Positions 19,601 to 27,916 of a DNA stretch of 64,000 bases are shown piece after piece. This DNA is from Agitococcus sp. (GTDB lineage: Bacteria > Pseudomonadota > Gammaproteobacteria > Pseudomonadales > Moraxellaceae): the NCBI GenBank assembly GCA_030646715.1, contig JAUSLJ010000016.1:1-64000 (forward strand). The letters are read 5' to 3'. The notes beneath the pieces are model-generated. The model saw nothing but the letters and a program-made list of their open reading frames with translations, was not told the DNA's origin and made no database searches. Position 1 is the first letter of the stretch, and each line of letters starts with the position of its first letter. The position numbers were made by a program, and so were the translations under genes.

Positions 19601-19631
19601 TAATTACTAATAAGCTAAAGATAAATCGCAT
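16605..19631 (-). CDS. traG: TraG, mating-pair stabilisation/T4SS inner-membrane protein
   Basis: The ATG with an AAGGGG site seven bases upstream gives 1008 residues. An in-frame ATG 39 bp earlier lacks comparable support. A signal-like N terminus (MRFIFSLLVIMGVFVPDLAF) is followed by TraG-N text (NPMGGNAWDLYVYGNGR) and membrane helices near 40-110 and 400-520. The last 450 residues are Ser/Thr/Gln-rich and helical, expected to be periplasmic. TraG proteins act in pilus assembly through the N-terminal part and in mating-pair stabilisation and entry exclusion through the C-terminal part. It is the last gene of the transfer operon here. Length and layout match F-like TraG. Confidence 0.85.
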   Translation of the reverse strand: MRFIFSLLVIMGVFVPDLAFATPAGLGVINPMGGNAWDLYVYGNGRIIFYVLNSIKMLMVPDVGNTMFNTLLLLMGSIGFLALAVGAGFDPGKNLMRMFTYIIVVWAVSYGSTKVVVNVTIVDKFAPPTNQAGVVSGVPALVALPAVLISQVGEYFTNVMETYFSLPDASDAFKTGSKSGVPGQFNLFAKMMSASDEYVITSPELKKSLSAYMSDCVVPAIAMNRLIGPGKDGPVTGANALLRTTNMMETMQSAQHNSIMTKYYPMTDVTDGWRASVPSGILEGMPAPAQGATPGLSFGVVVNCSDDFNILKLNLEANARLLLDSGNAAWAKAGVLTPFESVVQSMLAQTAAPGSAASGYSSPAGYILQQTMLNSTSGAFRSSAIMSGNNELMQAAALSQAEQSQKSAWAAGFEVFNNMMGYVYTVLQAFIFAITPIMVIALMVPGLGKKIFTNYLEILIWLSLWMPMLALINFIITLFGTDSLQTVVGIEGGLSANNKVLMSEKTKDLILAAQFLGTMVPLLTWGLVKGALAFTEFISQGVGSAFASQAGASAATGNMSLNNMSMNNTSMNKYDTSMSSAVGTQAVTTHNSAGSMLVNTNMAGGSGTASGSGVDYKKSVQDTLQSSKQQSEATSKLIGNAISNGYSDSQLADLAKTSDIGSQGQRAIASIIQKNKTLAASTGNDSGQQLTEQRTIATTGQTANQVSKHADTSASIKAGGELPLIGGGSLGASTKKASMVSRTDSLQVNNQEGVQTSKGDKNAVGTSTQIGNNQSLTSSSSTSFSDKEAQTAKTSEQAQRQAVLNDALQKQTQYSEGISRMLSTTNTMGMSQDVDIQTMRDIGGKIAHLESSLFSDKAFDTDKKGLEQNLATQRNDTEVKAGAVREKEAKIASGINPHAHGPSQGQIANLKSDVAAGSAAIDSEIVRRDTELKSKSGARGTQVDIVQDRMQMKGGAIGNMLEGVDNVDESRAIANAAAKGETPAPRLNSTEARLKGMTSVQKHNPRAR

Positions 19632-19641
19632 TCTGCGCCCC

Positions 19642-21390
19642 TTAATTTGCGTTGTTGCCGTAGCCGGCATTTTGTTGCGTCAGAGATTTGGTCATCGACT
19701 GCGACAGCTTGTTCTGCCCCAGCATATCGGCGGTCATGACTTGTTTTTGAATAGCCAAATTTACTAGCCTAATCTGCTCAGACAACCCTTGCTGTATCGT
19801 CAGATTTTGTGCTATTAACGAAAGACGTTGTTTATTCGTCGCGCGCATCTCCGAAACAGCTTCCAGAATTTTTGATGCTTGAGCAGGCGAAAGACAACCA
19901 CCGCCTTCTGTTGAATCGCGACCTGTTACTCGCAATAATTCATCGAGGTACGACACGGCTAGTTGCTCGCTTACTAAAATACTAATTGAGTCTACAAGGT
20001 CGTCTGCGGCGGTAGGGTAAACCGCGGCAGCATTAATAGCTTGGTAGATTGGAAAGGGGGCCTTTTGCATTAGCTTAAGAACGTCAAGGGGCATCGTCTC
20101 ATTTCGACGAACAGCATCAACTCCCTGCCGAAGCAAGTTATTTACATTAACCAAAAATCCTGTTCCGTGTGTCAGTACTTCGGAGCCTTCCAACATAACT
20201 TGATTGCAGTTTTTCTTGTCGGCGCCACACCCAAATACTTTCATATTTCCCAGTTTATCGAATGCGGACACCCCTGTTGGTGTAGTGGGCGTGAAAAAAG
20301 TAGAACAATAGTCCACAACCCTCTGTGAAGTAGAGTCTGCGGCAACTCCGCTATTTGCCATGCTCGGTGCACCACACATGAAAAGGGGCACGATGTCCGC
20401 GCCTGTTAGCCTGGCCGGGCAGTAAGGCGTCATGTTGGCATCCGTGGGCGATGTGGTGACCCCATCTATCCCCATGGGACAGCTCGGCGGGAGCGCGGAG
20501 AGTCCCTCAGGAGCGGGCTTCCCCGGGGTACGGTCCGCATTAATTTGAACCCCCAGTAAGTTCATCAAAATTAACTTACGAGTGTACGAGTCGTTAGCAG
20601 TTACGGTAACGTCGCTATTATTGCTAGCACGGTCGAACGCGCTTAACCGCTGCCAAGTAACATTGCCGATTCCTCCTCCTAACGCGCAGCTCAGCGGAGC
20701 CATGTTCGCTTTGGCGGAGTCCGACGACCCTTTTGCTTGCGGGTTTTCTCCTAAAATTGCCGATACTGCACCGGATAAATCGCTACACGCCCGGTCCATG
20801 GATGCGACAAAGTCCGATTCTGTTCCTGTCTGAACAACCGTGGTGCCGCAGACATTTTGAGTACCCTGACTATCAGGCTTTCCGTCGGGGTTCTCGTACA
20901 AGCTCTTTGCTAAGTCAGCACCCCATTTACATGAATCTTTAGCAAGCCTTGCTGCTTGTTGTGCAGCAGTTTTTAGAAACTGGACAACAGCTTCGCATGA
21001 GGGGCAAAGGGTTTTAAGCACGAGCATTGAAACAAAGCCAAGCGCGGCTCCCGATGCAATGGACTTTAGTAATTTTTCAAACTCAGGCCCTGAAATAAAC
21101 GAAAAACCGCCAAAGTGCGCACTAATTCCGCCACACCCTGCATAAATTTTAGGGGGAGTCACCGAAAACAGCTGTGGAGCAGTAGCCTGCCGAGGAACTC
21201 GCATCTCAAGTCCTCCCGCGATAAAACTATTGCGGGTTCCAGACTGATATGCGCCTGGCTGATTAACTGAGATGGCGGAACCATTACCCAGTAGGTTTCC
21301 AAATGCTGCCGTTAAATCAGTAGCAAACACTTGTAAAGGCTGAGTTGCCATCAGCATGGCTAATATCGTAATAAATAATTTTTTGAACAT
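19642..21390 (-). CDS. traH: TraH, F-type T4SS pilus assembly protein
   Basis: 582 residues with a signal peptide (MFKKLFITILAMLMATQPLQ). Family text includes PKIYAGCGGISAHFGGFSFI near residues 80-100 and several cysteine pairs (CPSCEAV, NVCGTT), typical of TraH, a periplasmic/outer-membrane-associated protein needed for F-pilus extension. C-terminal helices near 500-560 (EAVSEMRATNKQRLSLIAQN) also fit. It lies between traF and traG in the canonical F order, with a GGGAGAA ribosome site. Disulphide formation probably depends on the thiol proteins encoded nearby. Confidence 0.9.
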   Translation of the reverse strand: MFKKLFITILAMLMATQPLQVFATDLTAAFGNLLGNGSAISVNQPGAYQSGTRNSFIAGGLEMRVPRQATAPQLFSVTPPKIYAGCGGISAHFGGFSFISGPEFEKLLKSIASGAALGFVSMLVLKTLCPSCEAVVQFLKTAAQQAARLAKDSCKWGADLAKSLYENPDGKPDSQGTQNVCGTTVVQTGTESDFVASMDRACSDLSGAVSAILGENPQAKGSSDSAKANMAPLSCALGGGIGNVTWQRLSAFDRASNNSDVTVTANDSYTRKLILMNLLGVQINADRTPGKPAPEGLSALPPSCPMGIDGVTTSPTDANMTPYCPARLTGADIVPLFMCGAPSMANSGVAADSTSQRVVDYCSTFFTPTTPTGVSAFDKLGNMKVFGCGADKKNCNQVMLEGSEVLTHGTGFLVNVNNLLRQGVDAVRRNETMPLDVLKLMQKAPFPIYQAINAAAVYPTAADDLVDSISILVSEQLAVSYLDELLRVTGRDSTEGGGCLSPAQASKILEAVSEMRATNKQRLSLIAQNLTIQQGLSEQIRLVNLAIQKQVMTADMLGQNKLSQSMTKSLTQQNAGYGNNAN

Positions 21391-21426
21391 TAAAATTCTC
21401 CCCGTATAGTTCTTATAGCGAAAGCC

Positions 21427-22467
21427 TTATTTAGACTGACCTACCAATTTGGAAATTTCGGTATCCGTAGGAACGCGCAACGCCCCACTTTCTTTAGCAG
21501 CCACGAGGCCCTTGGCATTACCCGTAGGGGCTTCGCTACTGAAATCCACTGAAGCACGGCCGTTTTGCCCGTTCTCAACTCCTTTTAGTAAGGCATTTCT
21601 ATAGGCGGAGAAAAACTGCATTGTTCGGGTGGCCATGCTCTCCGTGTCTACGACTCCGGTAGCGACACGAAGCCATGTATTTGGCTTGACATACAAGAAG
21701 ACGGACGGAACAGTGGCTATCTGCAACGCAGCCGCCGGTGGGAGGGATTCAGGGGCAGTCATGCAGCCCAGTTGAAATGCCGGTTCGCACTTGGAGTCTA
21801 ACGAAGCGTTTCGAATCGGGAGCTTTGTTCGCTGTGCCAGTTGCTGTAGCGGACCCACCATTTGATGGCAAAATACACAGTCGCTCCGAGTGAATACAAC
21901 AAGTGTTCCGCCTTCTTCCTTAATTAGCCCAAAAACTTCTTGTTCTTTGCCTTTTTGAACGTCAGTCATTAATCGCAAACCAAAAGCTGAAACAGGAGAG
22001 GCAGATGTTGGGTCGAGTTCAGGGTTTTGCACCATGTTGTACCACCAAAGATTAGTTACTTCACTGGTTCGCTCTAATGTCCAGCGCATGTAGTACTGCA
22101 CTGCCTCTACCGCTTTTGGGTCATTTGGTGCTACTGCCATGTTCTCCATCAAGGCGTCTCTTTGCTTGCTTTGGAATTCAAAGTCACCGCCGGGCTGGAC
22201 AAAGCCACAGGCAGCAGTCCACGTTTCTTTCTTTGTGCACTTGTTTTCTTTCGGCGCAGGCGGCATCTCCGTGGGAACGGGGGGACGCTCCACCGGAGGA
22301 CTCGGTTCTTTTTGTACCGGAGGGTCCTCGAAGAAGAACCACCCTTTTTCGACCTTTTGAGTGGCAGCTTGCGTCACTATCGGTGCCGAGGCCGCAAGGG
22401 CAATAGGCGGGAACGCAATCAACAGAGCTAAGCAGAGCCCAAGGGCAGGATGTAACTTTGGAAACAT
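21427..22467 (-). CDS. traF: TraF, thioredoxin-fold conjugal pilus assembly protein
   Basis: 346 residues with a signal peptide (LHPALGLCLALLIAFPPIALA). A Pro/Glu-rich segment (about 45-75) precedes the helical TraF domain with EVTNLWWYNMVQNPELDP. A thioredoxin fold follows, with the active-site-like TRSDCVFCHQM and cis-Pro region IATVPSVFLYV. It would aid disulphide formation or folding of TraH and other mating-pair proteins in the periplasm. F TraF often lacks CxxC, so the intact CVFC suggests real redox activity. An upstream GTG is also possible, and neither start has a strong ribosome site. Confidence 0.9.
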   Translation of the reverse strand: MFPKLHPALGLCLALLIAFPPIALAASAPIVTQAATQKVEKGWFFFEDPPVQKEPSPPVERPPVPTEMPPAPKENKCTKKETWTAACGFVQPGGDFEFQSKQRDALMENMAVAPNDPKAVEAVQYYMRWTLERTSEVTNLWWYNMVQNPELDPTSASPVSAFGLRLMTDVQKGKEQEVFGLIKEEGGTLVVFTRSDCVFCHQMVGPLQQLAQRTKLPIRNASLDSKCEPAFQLGCMTAPESLPPAAALQIATVPSVFLYVKPNTWLRVATGVVDTESMATRTMQFFSAYRNALLKGVENGQNGRASVDFSSEAPTGNAKGLVAAKESGALRVPTDTEISKLVGQSK

Positions 22468-22540
22468 TAGACACACGCTAAAAAGTGGATATACAGCTAT
22501 AGGTAAGTCTTTTAGACAAATTATGGTCAGCCATAAAAAA

Positions 22541-22567
22541 CCGTCCGTAACCCAGGGTCACGGACGG
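22541..22567 (-). terminator. Terminator downstream of the dNMP kinase gene
   Basis: CCGTCCGT and ACGGACGG form the stem, with TTTTTT on the minus strand. It separates the kinase gene from traF. Confidence 0.75.
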
Positions 22568-22596
22568 AGGTAATCAACTAAAATTATTTTTAGAGC

Positions 22597-23274
22597 CTAC
22601 GCCGCTTTGGCGTCTTTCGAAGTTAGTCCCAGTCTATATAGCCCCTCACCTAATGAATCGGGGTGGTGCTCTTTATTTTCCAGCTCATAATTTACCGGCC
22701 AAGTTAGCAACGCTGTTTCACTGGCATGCCCCGCCGTTCCCTGGTTAGCCCGCTCTTCGGCAGCTTGGCTGTCGAGTTGGGCACGGCGTATGCGTATAAG
22801 CACGCCCCCGAGGTCCTTGACAAAATGGGCTTCATTAGGAAATCGAACATCGGTAATTACGTAGTCTCGAAGTGGGTTTAGCGCAAGCACTTCGGAAACA
22901 CGGTCCAGCCAATAGTTATCATTTATTTTTTTACGTTTATATTCGGTGCCCCAGTACTGCATGATGAACCGAGGGCTACGTGGCGTTGCCAAAAATAGCG
23001 TACGATTATTGTGACTGTCCTGCTCTGTTACTTCCCAGACTGCTTCAATAAACAGGGGGTCGTCACAACGACACAACGCAAGTGACGCTAATGGTGTTTC
23101 TTTTGTTAATCGGTCGCCAAGAACAGCGAGGGACACCCCAAATGCCTGTGCAACCTCCTCGTATAGCGCTGCTGCGAAGCTAGCACGTAAAAAACAATAA
23201 TCTCTGATAAGAAATTCTGCACAAGTGTCTTTACCCGCGCCTTTCCCACCTAATAATCCAATAATTTTGCGCAT
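22597..23274 (-). CDS. Deoxynucleoside monophosphate kinase-like protein
   Basis: 225 residues from an ATG preceded by a strong GGAGGT site. The P-loop GGKGAGKDT at residues 8-16, the LID-like basic segments and DVRFPNEA (about 150-157) match phage and plasmid dNMP kinases, which phosphorylate dNMPs to dNDPs for DNA synthesis. An upstream in-frame start would add 12 residues without a better site. The gene has its own promoter-like motif and is bounded by two terminators, so it is a separate unit dropped into the transfer operon. A role in supplying nucleotides during transfer or replication is inferred. Confidence 0.8.
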   Translation of the reverse strand: MRKIIGLLGGKGAGKDTCAEFLIRDYCFLRASFAAALYEEVAQAFGVSLAVLGDRLTKETPLASLALCRCDDPLFIEAVWEVTEQDSHNNRTLFLATPRSPRFIMQYWGTEYKRKKINDNYWLDRVSEVLALNPLRDYVITDVRFPNEAHFVKDLGGVLIRIRRAQLDSQAAEERANQGTAGHASETALLTWPVNYELENKEHHPDSLGEGLYRLGLTSKDAKAA

Positions 23275-23299
23275 TGATACCTCCTTTTTAATGTCTATG

Positions 23300-23312
23300 A
23301 GGTATAGCAACG
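23300..23312 (-). promoter_or_regulatory. Candidate -10 promoter motif before the dNMP kinase gene
   Basis: The minus strand reads CGTTGCTATACCT, the shared motif, about 26 bp before the ATG. Confidence 0.45.
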
Positions 23313-23328
23313 AAAATTTATTTTGAAG

Positions 23329-23370
23329 ACTAAAACTAAAAAGCTCCTTAAGGAGCTTTTTAGTTTTAGT
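23329..23370. terminator. Perfect 42-bp palindromic terminator
   Basis: Two 21-base arms meet at CTCCTTAAGGAG with T-rich flanks on both strands. It ends the transcript of the TopB-like fragment and isolates the kinase gene. Confidence 0.85.
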
Positions 23371-23386
23371 AGCGATGGAGCGCTAA

Positions 23387-24220
23387 TTATGCTTTGTTAT
23401 CATCAATCCACTTCGATAAGTCTCTACCATTCTTTAAGGTTTCGGGAGGAATTGTCAATTTTTTGTCGGAGGCAATCTTGGTAGCAAAATTAAGCTGCTT
23501 ATCGCTTGGGCGCATTGCGGTATCTTTATGCTCATCAATAAATGCCTTGCATGCGTCCCAGTTGGTCATTACATCATCAGGCACACGTAAATTGACCTTA
23601 GTTGCAATATTTTTAGCGAACTCAAGCATCTTGTCACTTGGTGTTGAGGCGGATTTGTTGTCAGATTCTGACATAGAAGTAGACTCCTTAAGGTTGTTTT
23701 TGGAAGTTGAGGATTGGCCCATTGATGGCGCCGTTTTAAATATAGCTATCATGTCTCTTACTTTTTGGGCAACCCGGTCTTCAAACTCCTGGCCCCCTCC
23801 TTTTTTCGCAACAACGGCTAGCTCCGCCTCCCACCTTGCAGTTACGGACACGTCCGCAATTTCAGGTAAGACTTGGTCAATCCACATAATGAACCGAATG
23901 CCTTTGTCCGTTGCAACAATATGTTTCCCCGATTTCTCTAGGTACTTATGATGCTTCAGGGTCTCAATAATATTGTCTCGAGTTGCAGACGTGCCTAACC
24001 CTGACAATTCCTTGAGAATATCCCTCAGAACCGGGTCATTCTCTACAAATTTGGCGGCCCCTTTCATATCAGCAATTAACGACCCTTCGGTGTAGTTTGC
24101 AGGAGGTCTCGTTTTCTTTTCTTGTATGGCGACGGTAAGAACTTCCGCCATCTCTCCGTCCGATACGTCGGGCAGTGGCGGTTCCTTATCTTCTTTTTGT
24201 TTTGTATTACCAGTTGCCAT
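23387..24220 (-). CDS. Orphan C-terminal domain of topoisomerase III
   Basis: Residues 36-150 read like the C-terminal core of TopB: RPPANYTEGSLIADMKGAAK, then DILKELSGLGTSATRDNIIE and ATDKGIRFI. Complete enzymes have the toprim domain and catalytic tyrosine in about 400 preceding residues, which are absent here. The last 80 residues hold two related 37-residue repeats beginning PSDKMLEFAKNIA and PSDKQLNFATKIA and ending in an acidic/basic helix, as seen at the tail of some plasmid topoisomerases. It starts cleanly with an ATG inside the transfer operon. It cannot relax DNA by itself. DNA binding or partner regulation is possible. Confidence 0.7.
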   Translation of the reverse strand: MATGNTKQKEDKEPPLPDVSDGEMAEVLTVAIQEKKTRPPANYTEGSLIADMKGAAKFVENDPVLRDILKELSGLGTSATRDNIIETLKHHKYLEKSGKHIVATDKGIRFIMWIDQVLPEIADVSVTARWEAELAVVAKKGGGQEFEDRVAQKVRDMIAIFKTAPSMGQSSTSKNNLKESTSMSESDNKSASTPSDKMLEFAKNIATKVNLRVPDDVMTNWDACKAFIDEHKDTAMRPSDKQLNFATKIASDKKLTIPPETLKNGRDLSKWIDDNKA

Positions 24221-24232
24221 AGCCTAGCTGCC

Positions 24233-24763
24233 TTAGTTCACCCAAATTGGGCGGATTTTAGTTGTAATATTCGCTTGCGAAATTGGGCCCAAGTACCTCG
24301 AGTCCAAACTATTCTGTGGGGGCGCAATCAAAATTAACTGTCCCTCCGGAACGCTACCCTCCGTCAGAGCGTGAGCGGGCAATGACCGGCCTTGTGCATC
24401 AAAAGGTAGTAAGGCGCCAACGTTATGTCTTGCTTTCTGCGGCGACTCGACTATCCATTGTTCACCTTCATGTCTTAGAAAGTCTCCGGGTAACCCGGTC
24501 ACGACCTTGCATAGCCTAAGTCCTTCTACAAAGTAGCGACGAGGTTTAGCCCAAGTAGGGGAAACGTACGGGAAGCATGCTAAGTCCCCTCGATTAACTG
24601 AGGTACCTTTTATCTCTTGAGCTAAATACAATCCAGTAGGAAGCGACGCTGTTCGGTTCCAGACCAAGGAATAAGGCTGGAGGTTCACGAGGGCACCGAC
24701 CAATCCGGCTACGCAAAGTGCTAAAGCCAGTTTTATTGTAAAGATACGAATTCTTAAGCTCAA
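24233..24763 (-). CDS. Conjugative S26-family signal peptidase (TraF/TrhF type)
   Basis: 176 residues with an N-terminal membrane anchor (IKLALALCVAGLVGALV). The catalytic Ser lies in RTASLPTGLYLA (about 38-49) and the general-base Lys in LCKVVTGLPGDFL (about 84-96), the S26C signature found in RP4 TraF and R27 TrhF. These enzymes process pilin or other transfer proteins in the periplasm. The start is TTG, overlapping the trbI stop (TTGA) and preceded by GAGGT six bases upstream. No other start exists in the frame. TraA is a plausible substrate. Confidence 0.8.
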   Translation of the reverse strand: MSLRIRIFTIKLALALCVAGLVGALVNLQPYSLVWNRTASLPTGLYLAQEIKGTSVNRGDLACFPYVSPTWAKPRRYFVEGLRLCKVVTGLPGDFLRHEGEQWIVESPQKARHNVGALLPFDAQGRSLPAHALTEGSVPEGQLILIAPPQNSLDSRYLGPISQANITTKIRPIWVN

Positions 24764-25266
24764 GGTAGAACCTCAGCTGGCCCTGTTTTTTCGCCAGGCA
24801 ACCGATTTGGTTCCTTGTAGGCAGGAGGCGCTATCCACATAGTAGGCGCGATATCAATTGCGTACTTAGCGGCATCGGATGTCGGCACGTTTAGTGGCAG
24901 CTTAAGCTGCTTAAGTACATCCTCCGTAATATCCCGAGTCTGGCCTTGTACCACTGCCTGTTTCAACATAACGATAGTCCCTGGGCCAGCAATGCCCTGT
25001 ATCGCGGAATGTGTGCGGTCCGATAAGTCAGCGAGAGTCTCGGCCGCGTTAGCCTGGTCGGCGCCCTTGCTGAGAAAAACGGCGGCAACTGCACGTTGTG
25101 CATTGCTATACCTAACTATGTCAAAAGTAACGACGTTAACCGTTCCGCCCGCTAGAGGTGGGGAATAACGCAAAAAAAGGAGAAAGGTCATAAAAGATAC
25201 TAGAACCGTTAGCACAAGGAACGGAGCTAGCATCTTGATTAAGTCTTTAGTGGATAAGTCAGTCAT
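24760..25266 (-). CDS. trbI: TrbI, F-type T4SS inner-membrane protein
   Basis: 168 residues. A membrane helix at about 12-32 (LAPFLVLTVLVSFMTFLLFL) is followed by a periplasmic domain with VVTFDIVRYSNAQRAVAAVF and VVLKQAV-like text, resembling F TrbI and related proteins, which influence pilus outgrowth and retraction. It lies directly after traC, as in F-like operons, and overlaps the downstream peptidase gene by four bases. Confidence 0.7.
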   Translation of the reverse strand: MTDLSTKDLIKMLAPFLVLTVLVSFMTFLLFLRYSPPLAGGTVNVVTFDIVRYSNAQRAVAAVFLSKGADQANAAETLADLSDRTHSAIQGIAGPGTIVMLKQAVVQGQTRDITEDVLKQLKLPLNVPTSDAAKYAIDIAPTMWIAPPAYKEPNRLPGEKTGPAEVLP

Positions 25267-25278
25267 AATACAATCACG

Positions 25279-27867
25279 TTAAGCGGTTTCTCCCCACATT
25301 TCGGCATAATCGGCCAGGGCTAGGGTGTCGATAGCGTCCTCAATACTTTTGCCAGCATCCACCAAGTCACTTATCCTATTAATGTCTTGTGGTTTAGTTG
25401 TAAAGGTATAGTAGGAGTGTTTATCTGTGACGAAGCGATACAGCCCGGACCCTTGCTCCCCCCTAACGTACACTTCTGAATACCCTGCCCCCGACTTAAC
25501 AGACTTAATCAAGTCCACTGTCATTTCATCGGCAGAAATTCGTTTGTTCGCTACTGCAAATTCGACAGACTCCGGTTGCTGGTACAAAATGAATTTCCAA
25601 GCAGCGTTTTCAATCGCGGCGCGCGCGGCAGGCGACTTTTCAAAATCTTCGAAAGATTGCGTAATTACCCCTGCTATTCCATTGTATTTCCGCATGCGAC
25701 GAAACGCAGTTTCAATAAAGCGCCCTGTTTTTAGCCCTCCCATCAAATCCCATGCTTCATCAATCGCGAGTAATTTAGGAATTCTCCGGTCAGAAAGGTA
25801 CATTTCCTTTGTAACTTGGTACATGACAAGCTGAAGGACAACAGCTTGTAGGGCTGAATCTTGTTTTAGTTCTTCGAGCTCAATAACAACCAGTGGCTTA
25901 CTGAAGGTGACTGTTCGGGGTCCTGAGAACCATCGGCGATAGCGCCCTTTTGAGAAAGGTTCTAGCTGGAGCGCCAAGTCCGACCCTCTCCTGCTGTCAT
26001 CACCTTTATAGTTTTCTAGCCAATTCGCTACATGAGAAAGCTCACAATCTGTTCGGTATTCTGCCCAAGCTTCGGTAATCGCTTTTTCAATTAATTGATA
26101 TTGGTACGACGGGGTCTCTTCTTCGGACGTGAGCGGATAAGCCATTAAGCGCAGTAGGTCTTTTAGCATCGGCATCATCTCATTTAAGTCCTCCTCTGTT
26201 TTGATGTCAGAAAAAGGATTAAGAGACATAGGGTTCTCGGATGAAAAGACAATATTTTCTCCTCCCATTACATTGCAGAACCGAGCATAGGAACGACCCA
26301 CGTCAATTAATCGTGCAATGCCCCCTTTGCTTAAAAAATCACAAACAATTTCGTTAGCTAAAAACGACTTACCGGACCCGGATGCGGCCACAATCACGAA
26401 ATTGTAGTTAATAGACGTCTGGAGCAAATCAAAGGTGGCTACTTGTCCCGCGCGAGAAACAAGCAGCAGGCCTCCATGCTTCTCTCCCGTTCCGCGCCAG
26501 TCCCCTTGAATCTGAACCATGCTTGCGGCATTTAAGGAACTCATCAGCCAGGCGCGTTGTAAGCCTTTATTCGGTGGGTCCATGGAAGGCGTGTACTGCA
26601 TTGGCATTGAGGCCACAAACGCAGGAATCGAGATATACGCCTCTTCGGAAATACGGAAGCCAGACTGTCTGAAAAAACCTTTAACAATCTCAGTTTGATA
26701 CCTAGCTTCCTCGGGCGTCGTAAATAAATTAATTCCCGTGTATGCCCGTACTAGGGTGTGGCCACTGTCAGCTTCTTGTGAAAGGGCATGGGCCCGGTCT
26801 TTTCTTTCATATAGAAAGCCCATCATCGACTTGAACCAAGCACTTTCAGACATGGTTTGCTTATTCAGCATTCCTAACTTTGCTGTTAGCGCATCCCGCG
26901 CGCCATCAGCATGTAACACATGCACGGTGGTATATGCCCAATAAGGGCATGTGATACGGTCGTCATGCTTTAACGGGTCCCCTAACGTCTTAGCCATCAT
27001 ATTGAGGTATAAGGTTCTTGGGGCGCTGTCCACGGTCAGCGTCGACACTACAATTGTTGGCTCCCCCGCTTCACCTGAAAAACCCAATCTGCCATCTTTC
27101 TGGACCGTAACACGCGTATTTCGGGATACGATATCCTGGGACAAGGGAACCTCATCAACTCGGTTATAGAGCCTTGCATCGGGTGCAACATGCGGATTAA
27201 CTAGCTCCCTGAGCAAGAATTTAAATTCTGCTTCGTCTAAGACGAGCGACTCCATCATTCCAGACTTCAGCGTTCCTTGAATATCTCCCCGAACATCTAA
27301 GCATTGTCGGACAAATGCTTGGAGCTCTGCAGCGTCATTTAAGTTACCCTTATACGGAAGTCGCACGGAAACGTACCATTGCATCATACGCGGATGCAGT
27401 CGGGTGTTCGGGAGCATGGATGGGCCAGATGCTGTTGTCAGCATGAACTCCAGCCTACGTTCAGCAATCTGTCGAAGTAAGGGATTCGTGTTCTTAGCCA
27501 GCCGAGCATTTGCCCATGTGTTCAAGAACCCTTCGACTTGCGGTGTTACCAGCTTACCAAACTGAATGACGGCATCAGGGGGCAGTTTCGTAAAAATAGC
27601 TTCAAACTGTCCTTCAGTGTCAATCCCCGCTGATGCTAACGGTGTGACTCCGAGCGTGAAACCTAGCGCAGGATTTCCTCCGTCATCGAGATAACATACA
27701 TTATGAACAGGGTCGAAAAATTTATATGAGAATAATGAAGCTAAGGACGCTCTAATCGTAAGCTCATGCGCGTCAGTCCTTTTTGCTGCAGCTTGGCCTG
27801 GCGCATCCGGTCGGATAGCCTTAGACCCTTTTTGCATTAATATAGCTAAACCCGCATTTGCCGTCAT
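25279..27867 (-). CDS. traC: TraC, F-type T4SS assembly ATPase (VirB4 family)
   Basis: 862 residues. The N-terminal TraC/VirB4 region (about 1-430) includes YKFFDPVHNVCYLDDGGNPA and MPMQYTPSMD. The ATPase core has Walker A AASGSGKSFLANEI near 470-483 and Walker B LLAIDEAWDLMGG near 700, followed by RKYNGIAGVITQSFEDFEKS. The enzyme powers pilin export and pilus assembly at the inner membrane. Length matches TraC. Its upstream neighbour is a paralogue of only its N-terminal half. Confidence 0.92.
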   Translation of the reverse strand: MTANAGLAILMQKGSKAIRPDAPGQAAAKRTDAHELTIRASLASLFSYKFFDPVHNVCYLDDGGNPALGFTLGVTPLASAGIDTEGQFEAIFTKLPPDAVIQFGKLVTPQVEGFLNTWANARLAKNTNPLLRQIAERRLEFMLTTASGPSMLPNTRLHPRMMQWYVSVRLPYKGNLNDAAELQAFVRQCLDVRGDIQGTLKSGMMESLVLDEAEFKFLLRELVNPHVAPDARLYNRVDEVPLSQDIVSRNTRVTVQKDGRLGFSGEAGEPTIVVSTLTVDSAPRTLYLNMMAKTLGDPLKHDDRITCPYWAYTTVHVLHADGARDALTAKLGMLNKQTMSESAWFKSMMGFLYERKDRAHALSQEADSGHTLVRAYTGINLFTTPEEARYQTEIVKGFFRQSGFRISEEAYISIPAFVASMPMQYTPSMDPPNKGLQRAWLMSSLNAASMVQIQGDWRGTGEKHGGLLLVSRAGQVATFDLLQTSINYNFVIVAASGSGKSFLANEIVCDFLSKGGIARLIDVGRSYARFCNVMGGENIVFSSENPMSLNPFSDIKTEEDLNEMMPMLKDLLRLMAYPLTSEEETPSYQYQLIEKAITEAWAEYRTDCELSHVANWLENYKGDDSRRGSDLALQLEPFSKGRYRRWFSGPRTVTFSKPLVVIELEELKQDSALQAVVLQLVMYQVTKEMYLSDRRIPKLLAIDEAWDLMGGLKTGRFIETAFRRMRKYNGIAGVITQSFEDFEKSPAARAAIENAAWKFILYQQPESVEFAVANKRISADEMTVDLIKSVKSGAGYSEVYVRGEQGSGLYRFVTDKHSYYTFTTKPQDINRISDLVDAGKSIEDAIDTLALADYAEMWGETA

Positions 27868-27916
27868 TGTGAAACCTTTTTAAAAATAAACAAGTAGGAC
27901 GCGCACAAATAGCGCG

